A stretch of DNA of 64,000 nucleotides. It comes from Ianthella basta. Lineage: Eukaryota; Porifera; Demospongiae; Verongiida; Ianthellidae. Positions 1-21,800 of the stretch are shown piece by piece. The stretch's first letter is position 1; each line of letters opens with the position of its first letter. A model generated the notes under the pieces. The model was given only the letters and a program-made list of their open reading frames with translations, ran no database searches and had not been told where the DNA came from. The stretch is taken from positions 591,125 to 655,124 of the forward strand of contig OZ025873.1 in NCBI GenBank assembly GCA_964019415.1. The letters are read 5' to 3'. The translations under genes were made by a program, and so were the position numbers.

Positions 1-818
1 GTAGAGCAGTCTCAACTGGAATGAATGTGTTCTTGTTGGGTGTCCTTTAGACATCCACTCTTTACAGTGTCCTATATACTCATCTACTAGCCATCATGAT
101 GTTTCTTATGTTTGTGTGTGCTACATTGGACCACAGTGAGTCCTAGTGCCACCATGTGGCATGGTGCACGTTAATAATAATTGAATTGAATTGAATTGAA
201 TATATGTCAGGGCCTCTGCAGCATGCACCCAATTGGTGCAGACACCAGAACACCCACTCACAGTTGTGTGGTTGACCCAGGATCAGGCAGGAGACAGTTT
301 TAGTTGTGGTCTGTCCCAGTTTATGTTTAGCCCTGTCTCCTACTGCGGCTGTGACCAGTAGTGGGGTGATTGTGTTACGAGGGTAACACAACAGCTTCAG
401 TTGCAGTACCCATTCCTGTGCTCCTTGTGTTTTTAGTAAACACACCTACCAGGTAGTGTACATTGCAACAAAGTGACAATGTGACACAAGCAAGGAGTCC
501 TGAAACAGTAGTGGTATACTGCAAGTGGTGGTAGCCTATCCTTGCTATGATATCCTGACCCGCTAGACCCTCTCACCTCTATCCACTCCAAGTTGAAGTT
601 CCTAGTAGTGTGTCACCTCTGTTTTCTCCCTGTCTGTGTGTGATGTAGTGTGTGTCCCTCCTCACCTCCTGTTTGTCCACCCTTGGTTTGCTATCCCCTC
701 TCATCTATGAGCACCCCTCACTCCTGAGGTGTGTGTGTGTGTGCTTGTGTGTGGTAATTGTATTCCCTATCCTGTGTATGCTAATGTGTGATTGTCCTCT
801 CTGTCCCTTCTCTCTCAG
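1..818. repeat. Intron block P, copy 1
   Basis: Non-coding sequence shared with 3641-4470, 12488-13422 and 37475-38422. It includes a (TTGAA)4 tract at about 181-200 following GTGCACGTTAATAATAA, which looks like the 3' tail of an old non-LTR element or SINE. No convincing exon was seen before 819. Confidence 0.6.
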
Positions 819-8221
<7,403 letters not shown>

Positions 8222-10125
8222 AGGTATGTTGAGGATTCCAGTATGTTGTCAGTGTAGTCTACTGTGACATGGTTTGAGTCCACAGATCTGTTCCTTACTC
8301 CATCTACACATGTGGAGAGTTCTGCCTCACTGCATGCCACTCAATCTCTGTCCATTCTGTTCCCTCATTCTACAGTAACAGCTCACTCCTCTCACAAACT
8401 GTCACTGCTAAAGAGAGTAGCTAGATATGAATGTAATAACTGCAGACTATCAGTTTATACTGTAGTTGTGTGTGTATACATACACTAATTCTTGTACTCG
8501 TCATTTCATACATACATTTTGTTGTATTTTAGCCATCATTTTATTTGATATGTCCAGTTCTATTGATTTGTGTCAATCAGTATGTATTGTTACAATCAGA
8601 GCATGTCTCCTCTCAACTGCTCCCCTTGAAGTGGTGGGTGTATGTATAGTGCACACAATAGTGTGCTTCTATGGTGTATGGTTAGTCCATATGCACATGG
8701 GTATGTGTTGAGGTGGTCTGTTTGGCTCTGCTCCATGCCCTCCAAGTCACTCCAGTCTACAGGACAATACACCACCACCTCAGGTGACTGCTGTCTGAAG
8801 TGGACACTCTTCCACACAGGGCCAGCTACTGTGCACTTCATCCCCCAGGCCTCCTGTATGGACAAAGGGACAGGCTATGACGTCATTCGTACACGGTGGT
8901 CACATGCACAAGGGATGAGGTAATGACTATATGTCGTATCGCAGGTGTTTCCGCGTGGAAAGTACCCAAGTAATAGAGCTGCGTCTTTGGACTGTCCTGG
9001 ATGGAGCCCTCGGCCGCGGGTAGCTCAGCCCCCAACGTCCTCTCAGAGCACCTCTCAGTGGCCCTTCCAATATGGTACGTAGGTAGTACTCTACTAGTAG
9101 ATATCTGCTAAGGCGAAGTAGGGGGGTTCCGAACACGGCACAGCGCTCCGCCTGTATTCGAAGGAACAGCTTATCTCTTTGTCAGTTTATACACTGACTC
9201 TTGTGCTAACTGCTTGCAGTAAAGGAAGCTGTTCTACTGTGTGCAGGCGAAACGCGGCGCCCCCGCACGTTCGGAGACCCCATCTTATTCGGAAAGCCCC
9301 TACTTTACCTTATCCACGTTTATTATTAGTGTACAGAGCTGTCTCCCTCACAGAGTAGTCCTACTCTGAAGTGTGTGTGTAGTAAAAGGTACCAGTGTCA
9401 CAGTAGAGTGGCTGAATGTGGTCAACAAAGTGCTCCACAAAGAGTCAGTTCACAGCCTCACTTCCAGTGCAGTTATCCTCAAATAGTGTATCAGAGTCCT
9501 TAGAGTGTGTCAGTCAAGTCTTAGCTGAGCCCCTCACTCACCAAACACTCACAAACTGTGTCAGTTAGTCCCAAGTGAAATGTATTTGGTTAGAGGCATG
9601 TATGCCATAAACCATCAGGTGTTGCCTCTACACACACAGCAAACTCTGAGCACATATTGTGCAAGCCAAAGTGTTGCATTTCCATCATGTCTGTTGAAGT
9701 GCACAGAGCCAGCATGCCTGCTTAGGTTATAGGTAGTCAGCAAATGGAAAGTTGTTGAAACACTCCATAAGTAATGGAATCTCTTGACAGCATGCTAAGG
9801 TGTAACCATGGCAACAACACATCAGTGGGAGGAGTTTAAAGCCGTCATTTCTCAGTTGTCCGATTATTGTCTCGTAATGATTAGAGCAGTCCCACAGGTG
9901 GAGTTGATCTGTGCTGACAGTCCATGAAGTAGAGTGAATGCACTGAGTGTTGTAATGAGAGGAATGTGTTATTGCAGTTGTGGTCTGCAGTGGTCAGTGC
10001 TAGCATGACACAGAGTGAATGAATGTCTATCTTTGGTACATTATACATTAGAATTGTAACGAGTTCTGATGTAGTGAGTGAGTGGTAACTAGTACTAGCA
10101 ATGAATTGTGTTCAATTCTCTACAG
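8222..10125. repeat. Intergenic block T, copy 1 (end of gene 1 to start of gene 2)
   Basis: Shared with 26840-28209 and 56869-58667, each time between a Death-type terminal exon and the first exon of the next gene, so it should hold the promoter and leader of genes 2, 3 and 4. A stretch at about 8945-9340, following a cag, is strongly divergent in this copy whereas its flanks are conserved; it corresponds to the candidate leader exons at 27245 and 57638. Confidence 0.6.
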
Positions 10126-10190
10126 TGTGGCACAGGGAAGGACCATGAGTTTGGAGGACATGTTGAGCCTTGAGTGCTGGCTGCCGATAG
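10126..10190 (+). CDS. First coding exon of gene 2
   Basis: After a conserved tctctacag acceptor, TGTGGCACAGGGAAGGACC leads to ATG at 10145, encoding [15 protein letters not shown] and ending in phase 1 before gtgagt. The leader, start codon and downstream intron are almost identical at 28210 and 58668, but the codons after ATG-AG are unrelated. The start was chosen by this conservation. Confidence 0.6.
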
Positions 10191-11112
10191 GTGAGTGCGG
10201 ATGTCCCTACACAGTGCCATGTGTATAGTGCCCAGTATACTGCCCACCCTGTACTCATCACACACATGCTCAGTATATATGTGTAGTGAGATGACACACA
10301 TTATTTAGTGTTTGATGTGATATTGTGAGTTTTGTCTGACATGTCCATTGTGTGGTGTCCTTGAATGGAAACACATGCAAGGGAGGGTGAATGGTGCTAG
10401 GTTTGTTAGAGTCAACATGGAGAAGTGAGAAGAGGAGGCCACACATACATGTGTGTGTGTGCGTGTGTGTGTGTGTGTGCGTGTGTGCGTGTGCGTATGC
10501 GTGTGTGTGCGTGTGCGTGTGCGTGTGCGTGTGCGTGTGCGTGTGCGTGTGGTGTTGTGCGTGTGTGTGTGTGTGTGTGCATGTGCGTGTGTGTGTGTGT
10601 GTGTGTGTGCGTACGTTAACATACCATGTGTATGTACGTAGGTCTGTATACACACACATGCTCTTCACTGTGTCAATGGTGCGGGAGTGTAGAGTAGGAA
10701 GCTAATAGTTGTTAGACCTTTCTACTGAAGGCAGCCTCTTCTCCAGCCTACTTTCTAATGATGTAGAAGCACCTTCCTACTAGGTAGTTGTTAGTAGTGC
10801 ACATGATGAGTGTGATGTGTGGACTTTCCTCTATGCAGCGTGGGCAGATAAAGAAAGACAGAGGAAGAAAGGTATGTGAAGAGCAAATGCAACTAACATG
10901 CAGTTTTCAGTGGTGTGTAGTGGTGTGGTGTGGAGTGACATGATGTTGGCAAGTGATGACCTCTTGTTCATGTGCAGTGTGACTAAACAGAAGTACTAAA
11001 CAGGAGTAGGTAGAATCAGTAGTTGTAGCTGTAAACTGTGAACTGCTCACTGGCAGTGTGACAACACATGGAGTAGATGGAATAATTGACCCTCGGCGTT
11101 GGGTAACAGTAG

Positions 11113-11195
<83 letters not shown>

Positions 11196-14100
11196 TGGCT
11201 TTCACATGCTTCCATACAGTAATGAATCAGTCAAGAAGACCTACAGATCGCCTCAGTGCTGCGAAAGATTGCATCAAAATGAGCATTTTTTGTAGAACAG
11301 CCTCTTTGCAAAAGTACAAAATTCGCTTTGAAGCTACTAGTGCACCTGTCAGCCATTTTGTTTGTTCTGGCTAGCGCACGAGCATATTCTAATCACGTGA
11401 CGATGCTGGACCAAGCAGTGCCCACTTTGCCATTGTGTTTGCACGTAGCTATATAGCACACATGTGTATGGTCATCTCTGGTGGTTGCTCTGGACCAAGT
11501 GGTGTTTTTTGCCTGAAGGAAGGTGTGTCCTCAGGGCAGTACTCCATTGAGTGAGGTATTTCGTGCCTTGCAGAACCTGTTTCATTCTTCTCCCAAATTC
11601 CACATGGTCCTATACTTCCAAAACTTTGATTTTCATACTCACATTCTGGAAGTCATGAAGGATCTCCAGTGATGAAAGTATTACAGTTTTAGATGCAATT
11701 GCACTATCAGCCTTCAACGATGCTACATCCAACTTGAGGTGTTGGCTGTTCTAAATATTTGCCATACTGTCGTAATTGATAGATTACTGCACACTGACTG
11801 GTTACCACCTCTAGAAATAGCATAGTGTACCATGAATTGCTTATATTGCAGAGTCAGCACTGTTGCCTTAATGCATGTCTGAAAATAGTAGCTATAGTTA
11901 ACACTACGGTGTACTAACAATTGCTATCATTTTCCCATGCAGTACTTTTGACTTAATACCAGCTCTTAATATAGAACCAAACATTCTAATTAACATTTTG
12001 CTTCAGAATATACGTAGCTTATTACGCCGAGGGTTTAGCACTTTAGTGCCTTCATTAGCTTCAGTACTGTAAGCTGTAAACTGTTGAGTTGAACCAAAGT
12101 GCCTAATGGTCCCTTGTCAACTGAAGTGACTACTAGTGTTGCTATAGTAACTGTTTACTCCAACACTATTCTATTGTAATAGATACTAGTTGACTTGGTG
12201 TCCTTTAATGTGTTGCATGGTGGGGGTGACATGTGAGCATGTACACAAGATGAAAGTACCCCCTGACCTAAGCTGAGTCAGTTCTGTCCTTAAAGGTGTA
12301 ATAGAAAATGGCTGCCGTCAGCCAGAAGTCAGTAAGTACACATCATGCCATCCTTATGCCCCTCTCCTTAATGGTGGAGTGATTGAGTGTGTCAGTGCTT
12401 GACATGGAGCCATGTCTCCTGTTTGTGTACCATTCGGCCCTCAAACCTCCTCTCCACTGTGCAGCTTGTGACGGCTGCGCACAAGTGGTAGAGCAGTCTC
12501 AACTGGAATGAATGTGTTCTTGTTGGGTGTCCTTTAGACATCATTTCTTTACAGTGTCCTATATACTCATCAACTAGCCATCATGATGTTTCTTATGTTT
12601 GTGTGTGCTACATTGGACCACAGTGAGTCCTAGTGCCGCCATGTGGCATGGCGCACGTTAATAATAATTGAATTGAATTGAATTGAATATATGTCAGGGC
12701 CTCTGCAGCATGCACCCAATTGGTGCAGACACCAGAACACCCACTCGCAGTTGTGTGGTTGTCCCAGGATTAGGAGGAGACAGTTTTAGTTGTGGTCTGT
12801 CCCAGTTTATGTGTAGCCCTGTCTCCTACTGCGGCTGTGACCAGTAGTGGGGCGATTGTGTTACGAGGGTAACACAACAGCTTCAGTTGCAGTACCCATT
12901 CCTGTGCTCCTCGTGTTTTTAGTAATCACACCTACCAGGTAGTGTACGTTGCAACAAAGAGACAATGTGACACAAGCAAGGAGTCCTGAAACAGTAGTGG
13001 TATACTGCAAGTGGTGGTAGCCTATCCTACGTAGCTAGACCAGCTTTCCTCCTGTAGTTTTACAAGACCAAAGTGCTCTTACAGTATATGTTCTGTGCAT
13101 GTGTGTGAGACTGAGTGACAGAGTTGGTACACAGTCACTGATGATAGCCTGACCCACTAGACCCTCTCATCTCTATCCACTCCAAGTTGAAGGTCCTAGT
13201 AGTGTGTCACCTCTGTTTCCTCCCTGTCTGTGTGTGATGTAGTGTGTGTCCTTCCTCACCTCCTGTTTGTTCACCCTTGGTTTGCTATCCCCTCACATCT
13301 ATGAGCACCCCTCACTCCTGAGGTGTGTGTGTGTGTGCTTGTGTGTGGTAATTGTATTCCCTATTTTGTGTATGCTAATGTGTGATTGTCCTCTCTGTCC
13401 CTTCTCTCCTCAGTCCTGGCAGTTCTTGCTGAGCTACAACAAGCTGACCTGATCACTAGTGAAGAGTGCAGGTGGCTGTGGGACATCAGTGATGTGATTG
13501 GAGTTCAGCAAAACAAGTCCCCAAGAGTAGTGACTGAAACTGCCGGTGTTCTGAGAAGATGTGGTTTTGTGGAAGAGTCAAGACTCCTTACAGGTATGTG
13601 TACAGTGCGCATTAAGTAGTGCCTACTGACACCAGCTGGAGTGCATACGTACCTCTTATCTTCACTGTTTCTCAGAAGTGTACACATCCGGTGTGGGTAC
13701 ATCGAGCCATGCTGTACTTCTTGGAGACCTACATGTCCTTTTTAGGCACAAGAACTTACTCTTGTGTGCATTTTCCTGCTCTGCCTCCTTTGTGAGAGAG
13801 CATCTCACACGAATATGGTTCATTCCTTTTGCACATACAGTGTGCTTATGGCATATACTGTACTTCAAACATACGTATGTATATGCTACAATGGAACTGG
13901 TCTGGCATGACTGCACACATTGTGCCCAACATTTGATGGGCATTAAATTTGATAAATTATCCAATGCTGCCAAAATGCCAAATTTGATAGCCCACCAAAC
14001 CTTCCAGAAAACAGTGGTATCTTTGCTAATTAATGTACAGCTTCTTGTGATAGCCACCCAGTGTCCAATGGAGATGAGTGTTATTGGTATGAGTATGTGA

Positions 14101-15810
14101 TGAGTCCATTCTCCAGTCATGAGTTCCACGATGGTATAGGAAATGTGTACATGCAATGTTTGTGCTATAGTGTCTCCCATTCCATCAGTACGTGTAGACT
14201 ATGTATACAAGCGAATAGATTGTGAGTTTCAAGTTCTGTATGCAGCTGACGAAGGCCTACGTGGCCAAAACATCCTGCAATCAGTTGTTTATTGATTGAT
14301 TTTTGCTACATCTTTGTTCACAATCTATTCGTTTGTATTGAACAATGTAGCAATGAGCCCCTATATACGACATCTTTGGACTACTTGTGTTAGCTGTTTG
14401 AAAAGAATGTTTGTACACACTGCCCACTGTGAGTTACTTGGAATAGTGCACTGGTTTCAAAGACTGCCCAACACCTTACTCTCGTGTCATGTCATACAGT
14501 ACTGTAGTTTCCCAATTTCTTGTCCTGATTGCATAATATACATCGCAGTATGCACGATGCATGACGACTCACAATTATGGAGACACCTGCGCTTATTGAC
14601 CAAAGTAGACACATGGCAGTTGTATTTATGCGTTCGCTGCAGGCTGTGAAGCCCGCGATCGTTGAGGAAAGCCTAGGCGACGAGGTTTCCCACCCTCTGG
14701 TCGTCGTTTTTTCTTGTTACTGGGTAATATTCGTTGACGTTGTTCGTAATTGACGTTCTTGATATGCGCCCGGTAGCGCGTTGATTGCGAGGTGTGGAAT
14801 TTACATATTCTGCTAGACCCTACTTTTCTTCCGCCCCCGTGCGCAACGACAAAGTAAGGTCTAGCGGCTAGACTACTTGTTCATGTGCAGTGTGACTAAA
14901 CAGAAGTACTAAACAGGAGTAGGTAGAATCAGTAGTTGTAGCTGTAAACTGTGAACTGCTCACTGGCAGTGTGACAACACATGGAGTAGATGGAATAATT
15001 AGCTTCAGTACTGTAAGCTGTAAACTGTTGACTTGAACCAAAGTGCCTAATGGTCCCTTGTCAACTCAAGTGACTACTAGTGTTGCTATAGTAACTGTTT
15101 ACTCCAACACTATTCTATTGTAATAGACACTAGTTGACTTAGTGTCCTTTAATGTGTTGCATGGTGTGGGTGACATGTGAGCATGTACACAAGATGAAAG
15201 TACCCCCTGACCTAAGCTGAGCCAGTTCTGTTCTTAAAGGTGTAATAGAAAATGGCTGCCGTCAGCTAGAAGTAAGTAAGTACACATTTTAGGGTTGTGT
15301 GCAGTCGGTCTTTAAAGGTGTAATTGACAATCTGCCATCAGCCAGAAGTAAGTATGTACAGTAAGTACACATTTTAGGTTGGGTACACAATTTCGAGCAA
15401 TTTGTCATTAAAAATATTCTAGGTCTGGGCCAAGGAGGGGAGGGGCAGGCCCCCAGGGACACCCCTGGATCCACCCCTGCTTGTGTTTAGCAATCACACC
15501 TGCCACCAGGGTGTATTGCAACAAAGTGATGGAATGATACAAGCAAGAAGGAGGCCTCTGAGTGCTCGGAACACAAAGTGTACATTTTCTTCTATTTATA
15601 TGTCCAGACAGTAGTGGTATACAACAAGTTGTGGTAGCCTATCCTTGCTAGACCAACCTTCCTTCCAAGCCCAAAATGTTCTATTGTGTGTGGCACCTTC
15701 CTCCCTGTCTGTGTGTGATTCAGTGTGTGTGCTTCCTCCTCTGACCCTAATCCTGTTTGTTCACCCTTGGTTTGCTATCCCCTCACATCTATGAGCACCT
15801 CTCACTCCTG

Positions 15811-15861
<51 letters not shown>

Positions 15862-18800
15862 TGTGTGGTAATTGTGTGATTGTCCTCGGTGGTTGACAGG
15901 CAGCGATGTAGTGAACAGTTATGGTAAGAATTGACACTGCAGTTGAGCGTAGTGGTTTGCTGGGGTCTCATGGTAGAGCCAGATGGCTACATAAGAGATG
16001 AACCCAAAGAATATAGAGCCTGCAACTGATACTTATATGGAAACACTTAATGAATTGAAAGAGTAGAAGGTTCTAGATTCTAGAGCACAGCAAAGTAGAT
16101 TGAGTAGTGAGCAGTTTGCAGGGATACACCTGGTGGAAAGAGAAGATAGAGCACAGCAAAGTAGATTGAGTAGTGAGCAGTTTGCAGGGATACACCTGGT
16201 GGAAAGAGAAGATAAAGCACAGCAAAGCAGAGAGATGGGCAAATTGTAAGGGTAGCTGAATAGCCGGAATGGTTCTGTACTGTAGTAGGAGGTGTGGTAA
16301 ACTGTTGCCAGATGTAGGGATGATACAAATGTATTCAAAGTCAGCGAATGTTAATGACCTGGGTTTTGCGTGGACAGGCTGGCCCTCCTCTTTGCATGGA
16401 CTCCTCCCCTTGTTCCTACGGTTTTTCTGCCAGGTGGTTTACCATGCCCTTCAAAGGCACAATCTGCTCTTGTTTTTGGAGGAAACATTTTACGCACCCT
16501 TGTTTCTCAACTTTTTATGGAATGCAAATTGAAGTTGTGTGAGTGTGTGTGAGACTGAGTGACACTTGGTACACAGTCACTGATGATAGCCTGACCCGCT
16601 AGACCCTCTCATCTCTATCCACTCCAAGTTGAAGGTCCTAGTAGTGTGTCACCTCTGTTTCCTCCCTGTCTGTGTGTGATGTAGTGTGTGTCCCTCCTCA
16701 CCTTCTGTTTGTTCACCCTTGGTTTGCTATCCCCTCACATCTATGAGCACCCCTCACTCCTGAGGTGTGTGTGTGTGTTTGTGTGTGGTAATTGTATTCT
16801 CTATCTTGTGTATGTTTATGTGTGATTGTTCTCCCTGTCCCTTCTCTTGTCTCTTCTCCAGTTCTTGCTGAGCTACAACAAGCTGACCTGATCACTAGTG
16901 AAGAATGTAGGAGGCTGAGTTACCCCAGTGATGTAGTTATAGTTCAGTGTGTCAAGTCTCCTGCGGTGGTGGCCAAAACTGCTGATGTTCTGAGAAGACA
17001 TGGATTTGAGTCCAAGTCCAAACTCCTTGCAGGTAAACAGTCCAGCCCTCATCCATTTGCCTGTGTTATGTTGTACAGTGGAGCCTCCTTATGACAGACA
17101 CCTTGTGACATCCACTACTGTCCACTGATAGGTGGTGTCCTTGATTCAGATGTGATTTCCATCCCCACCCAGAAGCTGTTTGTTCTTGTATGTCCACTAG
17201 TCATCCACTGTTTGCAGTGTCCCATGTCAGAGGCTCTACTGTGACGTGTGCTGTGTACTAGAGTGTACCTCCTTACTGTAGTGCATACTGCCTGGAGCAT
17301 ACGTAGGATTATTTTCCAAATGTGTTTCTTTTAGTGACCTATGTGTAAATGTATGTAGTATCCTTTACACATGGTAAAGTGAGTGTGTGTGTTTGTGTGT
17401 GGTGAGTATGTTTAGTCTTGAGTGGAGGTAAATGAATACACAGTTCTGTTGAAGTTGTGTGAATGTGTGTGAGACTGAGTGACAGAGTTGGTACACAGTC
17501 ACTGATGATAGCCTGACTCGCTAGACCCTCTCATCTCTATCCACTCCAAGTTGAAGTTCCTAGTAGCGTGTCACCTCTGTTTCCTCCCTGTCTGTGTGTG
17601 ATGTAGTGTGTGTCCCTCCTCACCTCCTGTTTGTTCACCCTTGGTTTGCTATCCCCTCACATCTATGAGTGCCCCTCACTCCTGAGGTGTGTGTGTGTGT
17701 GTGGTAATTGTATTCCCTATCTTGTGTATGCTAATGTGTGATTGTCCTCCCTATCCCTTCTCTCCTCTCTCCCTCAGTTCTTGCTGAGTTACGACTAGCT
17801 GACCTGATCACTAGTGAAGAGTGCAGGAGGCTGAACAACGCTGGAAATGATTGCACTAGAATGTTTTACCTCTTTTGCGCCAAGGAACTCAGCATCAGTG
17901 ATGTAGTTAGAGTTCAGTGCGTCAAGTCTCTTGAAGTTGTTACCGAAACTGCTGATGTTTTGAGGAGACATGGATTTGAGACCGAATCCAATCTCCTTGC
18001 AGGTAGACAGTCCAGCCCCTCATCCATTTGCCTGTGTTATGTTCTACAGTGGAGCCTCCTTATGACAGACACCTTGTGACATCCACTACTGTCCACTGAT
18101 AGGTGGTGTCCTTGATTCAAATGTCATTTCCATCCCCACCCAGAAGCTGTTTGTTCTTGTATGTCCACTAGTCATCCACTGTTTGCAGTGTCCCATGTCA
18201 GAGTCTCTACTGTGACGTGTGCTGTGTACTAGAGTGTACCTCCTTACTGTAGTGCATACTGACTGGAGCATACGTAGGATTATTTTCCAAACGTGTTTCT
18301 TTTAGTGACCTATGTGTAAATGTATGTAGTATCCTTTACACATGCTAAAGTGAGTGTGTATGTTTGTGTGTGGTGAGTGTGTCACCTCTGTTTCCTCCCT
18401 GTCTGTGTGTGATGTAGTGTGTGTCCCTCCTCACCTTCTGTTTGTTCACCCTTGGTTTGCTATCCCCTCACATCTATGAGCACCCCTCACTCCTGAGTTG
18501 TGTGTGTGTGCTTGTGTGTGGTAGTTGTATTCCCTATCTTGTGTATGCTAATGTGTGATTGTCCTCCCTGTCCCTTCCCTCCTCTCTCCCCCAGTTCTTG
18601 CTGAGCTACAACAAGCTGACCTGATCACTAGTGAAGAGTGTGAGGGACTGAGTTCCCCCAGTGATGTGGTTATAGTCCAGCTGTTCAAGTCCCCAAGAGT
18701 GGTGGCTGAAACTGCTGATGTTCTGAGAAAGAATGGACTTGGGGAAGAGTCAAGGCGGCTTGCAAGTACGACATATTACAGAACTATTGCTGATCATTTG

Positions 18801-21800
18801 CTGGTGTGTAGTCTATTGTGATATCCACACTGTTGAATGGAGCTGAATATTATTGATGTGGGAGTGTGATACAGTACTGTAAGTTCATTCTCCAGTCATC
18901 AGCTCTAGCTACTATATAGGGTATTGGAAATGTGTAACAATGTGGATGTGGTATGATTGTCGTAGTGACTTCCATTCCCTTAGTACAGTTTAGGATGTGC
19001 TGGTAAATAATCACACCAAAGTAATGTTCCTATACAGGAGGCTCATTGATGTTCCAAAGTTGTCTAAACCCCTGACGGAGGCATTGTTACTAACGGGCAG
19101 TTTCTCCCCACACTGTCTTTGAGTAGTCAGAGCCTCGACACAAATCCCACTTTAGCTATGCTTGACTGACTTCCACTGGCTAGTGATTTACTCTGTCTTT
19201 ACCATCCTACACGTGTCAGTGAGTACAGTAATATGCTTGAAGCCCTCAATGCATTTGAGTGATGTTATAGAGTGGCTTGATAGCAGTTGTGCCTACTGTA
19301 TGTACGTACGAATCTCAGTACTATAGAGTGTACTCTCTAACTGGCCTTGGCAGTGCATGACTGAAGTGGTGGTGTAGTCCTAGGGCGGTTGAGCAGGGGC
19401 TGCAGGCCCATGCGGGGGGGGGGGGGGGGGGGGGGTTCATTGGGTTGTACAAACCCCTCTTCCAGGTTGTGTTGTGCATAGAATTGAGAACCTCATTGTT
19501 CTTGTACTGTAGCAGTCCAACGACATATCGAGGGTCAGAAGCATCATTTTGTATGGAGCTTTGTTGCTCTGTTTCAGCAGTTGCAGTGTGCGTATATGAC
19601 CATTTATATCATCTGCCATTTTGTTGTGCCATCACTGGTTGAAAAGAAATTCCTTCAGACATTTCTTCCAAAAATGTAACCCCTTTTCAAAACCCTGCCT
19701 ATGGGCCTGGGCTAGGAGCTGTAGCTCCCACTCATTAATTTGATCCAGAGAGCAGTGGCTATAGACCAGACTGGCTTTGCCACCAAGCAGCCCCCCCCCC
19801 CCCCCTCCCCTCCAAACCGTGGACGTTCAGTACTTATTTGTAGTGTAGTATTGATCCGTTAGGCATACTAAAAGGGGTGCTATGGTAAACTGACATGCAC
19901 TCTGACATACGTACGTAAGCATTAGCAAGTGTTGCATACAGTACTGTACGTACTTAAACCATACACATATGTATAGTGTAAACCAAGTGCACATGTTTAT
20001 ATTGCTGCTTCTATCCATCTCCAGGATCTCTGTGCAGTCTTGCTAAGGGAAAGGTGAAACACCTGGTAGATGAGGAATGGTCACATCTCTCCTCAGCCTA
20101 TTACAAACTGCAGGAGTCAGTTGGTGCAATTGTGAAACTCCTTCCAGTGCAAGAACGTCACCTCTTCTGCAGTGTATACGAAGCTGTGTGCCGTTCAGCA
20201 AGAAGAGCTTACAGAAAGCCAAAGGGTTTCGAGTTCTTGGATGTTAGAGATCTTCGCCGACAGATTGAAGCTCTCCGTGACCCAGAGCTGCTGCGTCAGT
20301 TATCTTCCTATGAAGAAGGCAGCCTGAAGCCCTTCATTGTCACCTTCCTGGAAAGGTGCAAGGAGAATGGAGTCCAACCTTCCACTTCCCAGCCAGATGT
20401 CCCCCTCTCCCCCTCGACCCCTGCAGACCAGCTCCTTGGGTTCATCCTCTCCAGGAAGGACTACTACATCACAGACCTCCACATCAACAGAGAGCACTTC
20501 AGCCCATGGGATGTAGACATGCCCCCTCCTGCTACTGCCCCACCCATCCTGGAAGATCTTTCCTATCGCCTAAAGAAGCTGCTCTCTTCCTACTCCACTC
20601 TATTCACCAAGGTGGTGGAGAATGTGGAGACCCTCCCCCAGCGCCAATACCGCAACCTGAGGGGCTACTTTCTGTATCAGTCATACACTGAGGTGCATCT
20701 GCCATCCTCCCAAGATGAGGTGTGTGACCACCTCCACCGCACCCCACTGTTTGCCCCTTTCTGCACTGATTTGCTGCGAAATGTGGTTATGTTCCTCTTC
20801 ACCGATGATGCTGACAACCTCTCCCACCAGTTGGTGGACTATGAGAAGAAGCTGTCCACATTTGTGAGGCAGTTCCTACTAGCCTGCCATAGGGAGGGTG
20901 TGGTCCCATCCACAGAGGGCGTGTCCCTTGATGAAGATGGGTGTGACCTGAGTGACCCCTCCCACCTCCTCGCCTGTGTGCTTGCACTGAAGGCATACTA
21001 CGTGGAGTCCCTGTGTGTGGATGAGAGCCTGTTCACCTCTCTACAGAGGGAGGTGGACCTGGAGGGAGAAGGGAGTGATGAGGTGAGGTGGGGTCAGTCA
21101 GTGGTGTTTCCCTAGTGTCAGTGTGTCAGTGGTAGATGTTGATGAGTGGAGGGCAGTTGTAGTGGTGGTGTTTGACATTCCCACTTTGAACTCCAATCTC
21201 AGAATGTGTCCATGGATACTTCTCCACTTTCACCAAGCCCTCCTACTTCAGAAAGTGAGAGTCCAGGTGAGATGACCATGGCAACCACCACTCTGAGCTA
21301 GGATTGTGCTCAGTTCATGTGTTATGCTCTCATCACTCACAGTCAGTGCACCCACTGCAGTACTGTATATTGAATATGTGCATAGTGTCTGATAGCTTCA
21401 TCCCCTCCCCTCCCCTCCCAGGTTCCTCTGTCTCTCCTCAGTCCAAAAGAAAGGGAAAGCACAGAGTGGGTACCTCTCCCAGTGCAGTCCCTGCCAAGCG
21501 CTCACCTCAAGGAGACGACAGAGGCAGGGGAGAGGAGGAGGTCACTGCAGGTAGTGCTGCCAAGAGAAGAAGAGAAGGGAGTCACATGACCAGTCACATG
21601 ACCGGTGAGGCATTCAGCACTAATCCACTGATTGAATGTTGTACAAGAAGATCTTACAGTGTGATGCAGAATTGTTTCGCACTCCAATTCCTAAACACCT
21701 TGTGTACTTCTCATTCCTCACACATTCTATGTGCATCTTGTTCTCTTCTTCCTATGACACTGACAGTTGCAGAGATCCTGAAGACATGGCAGGATGACTT

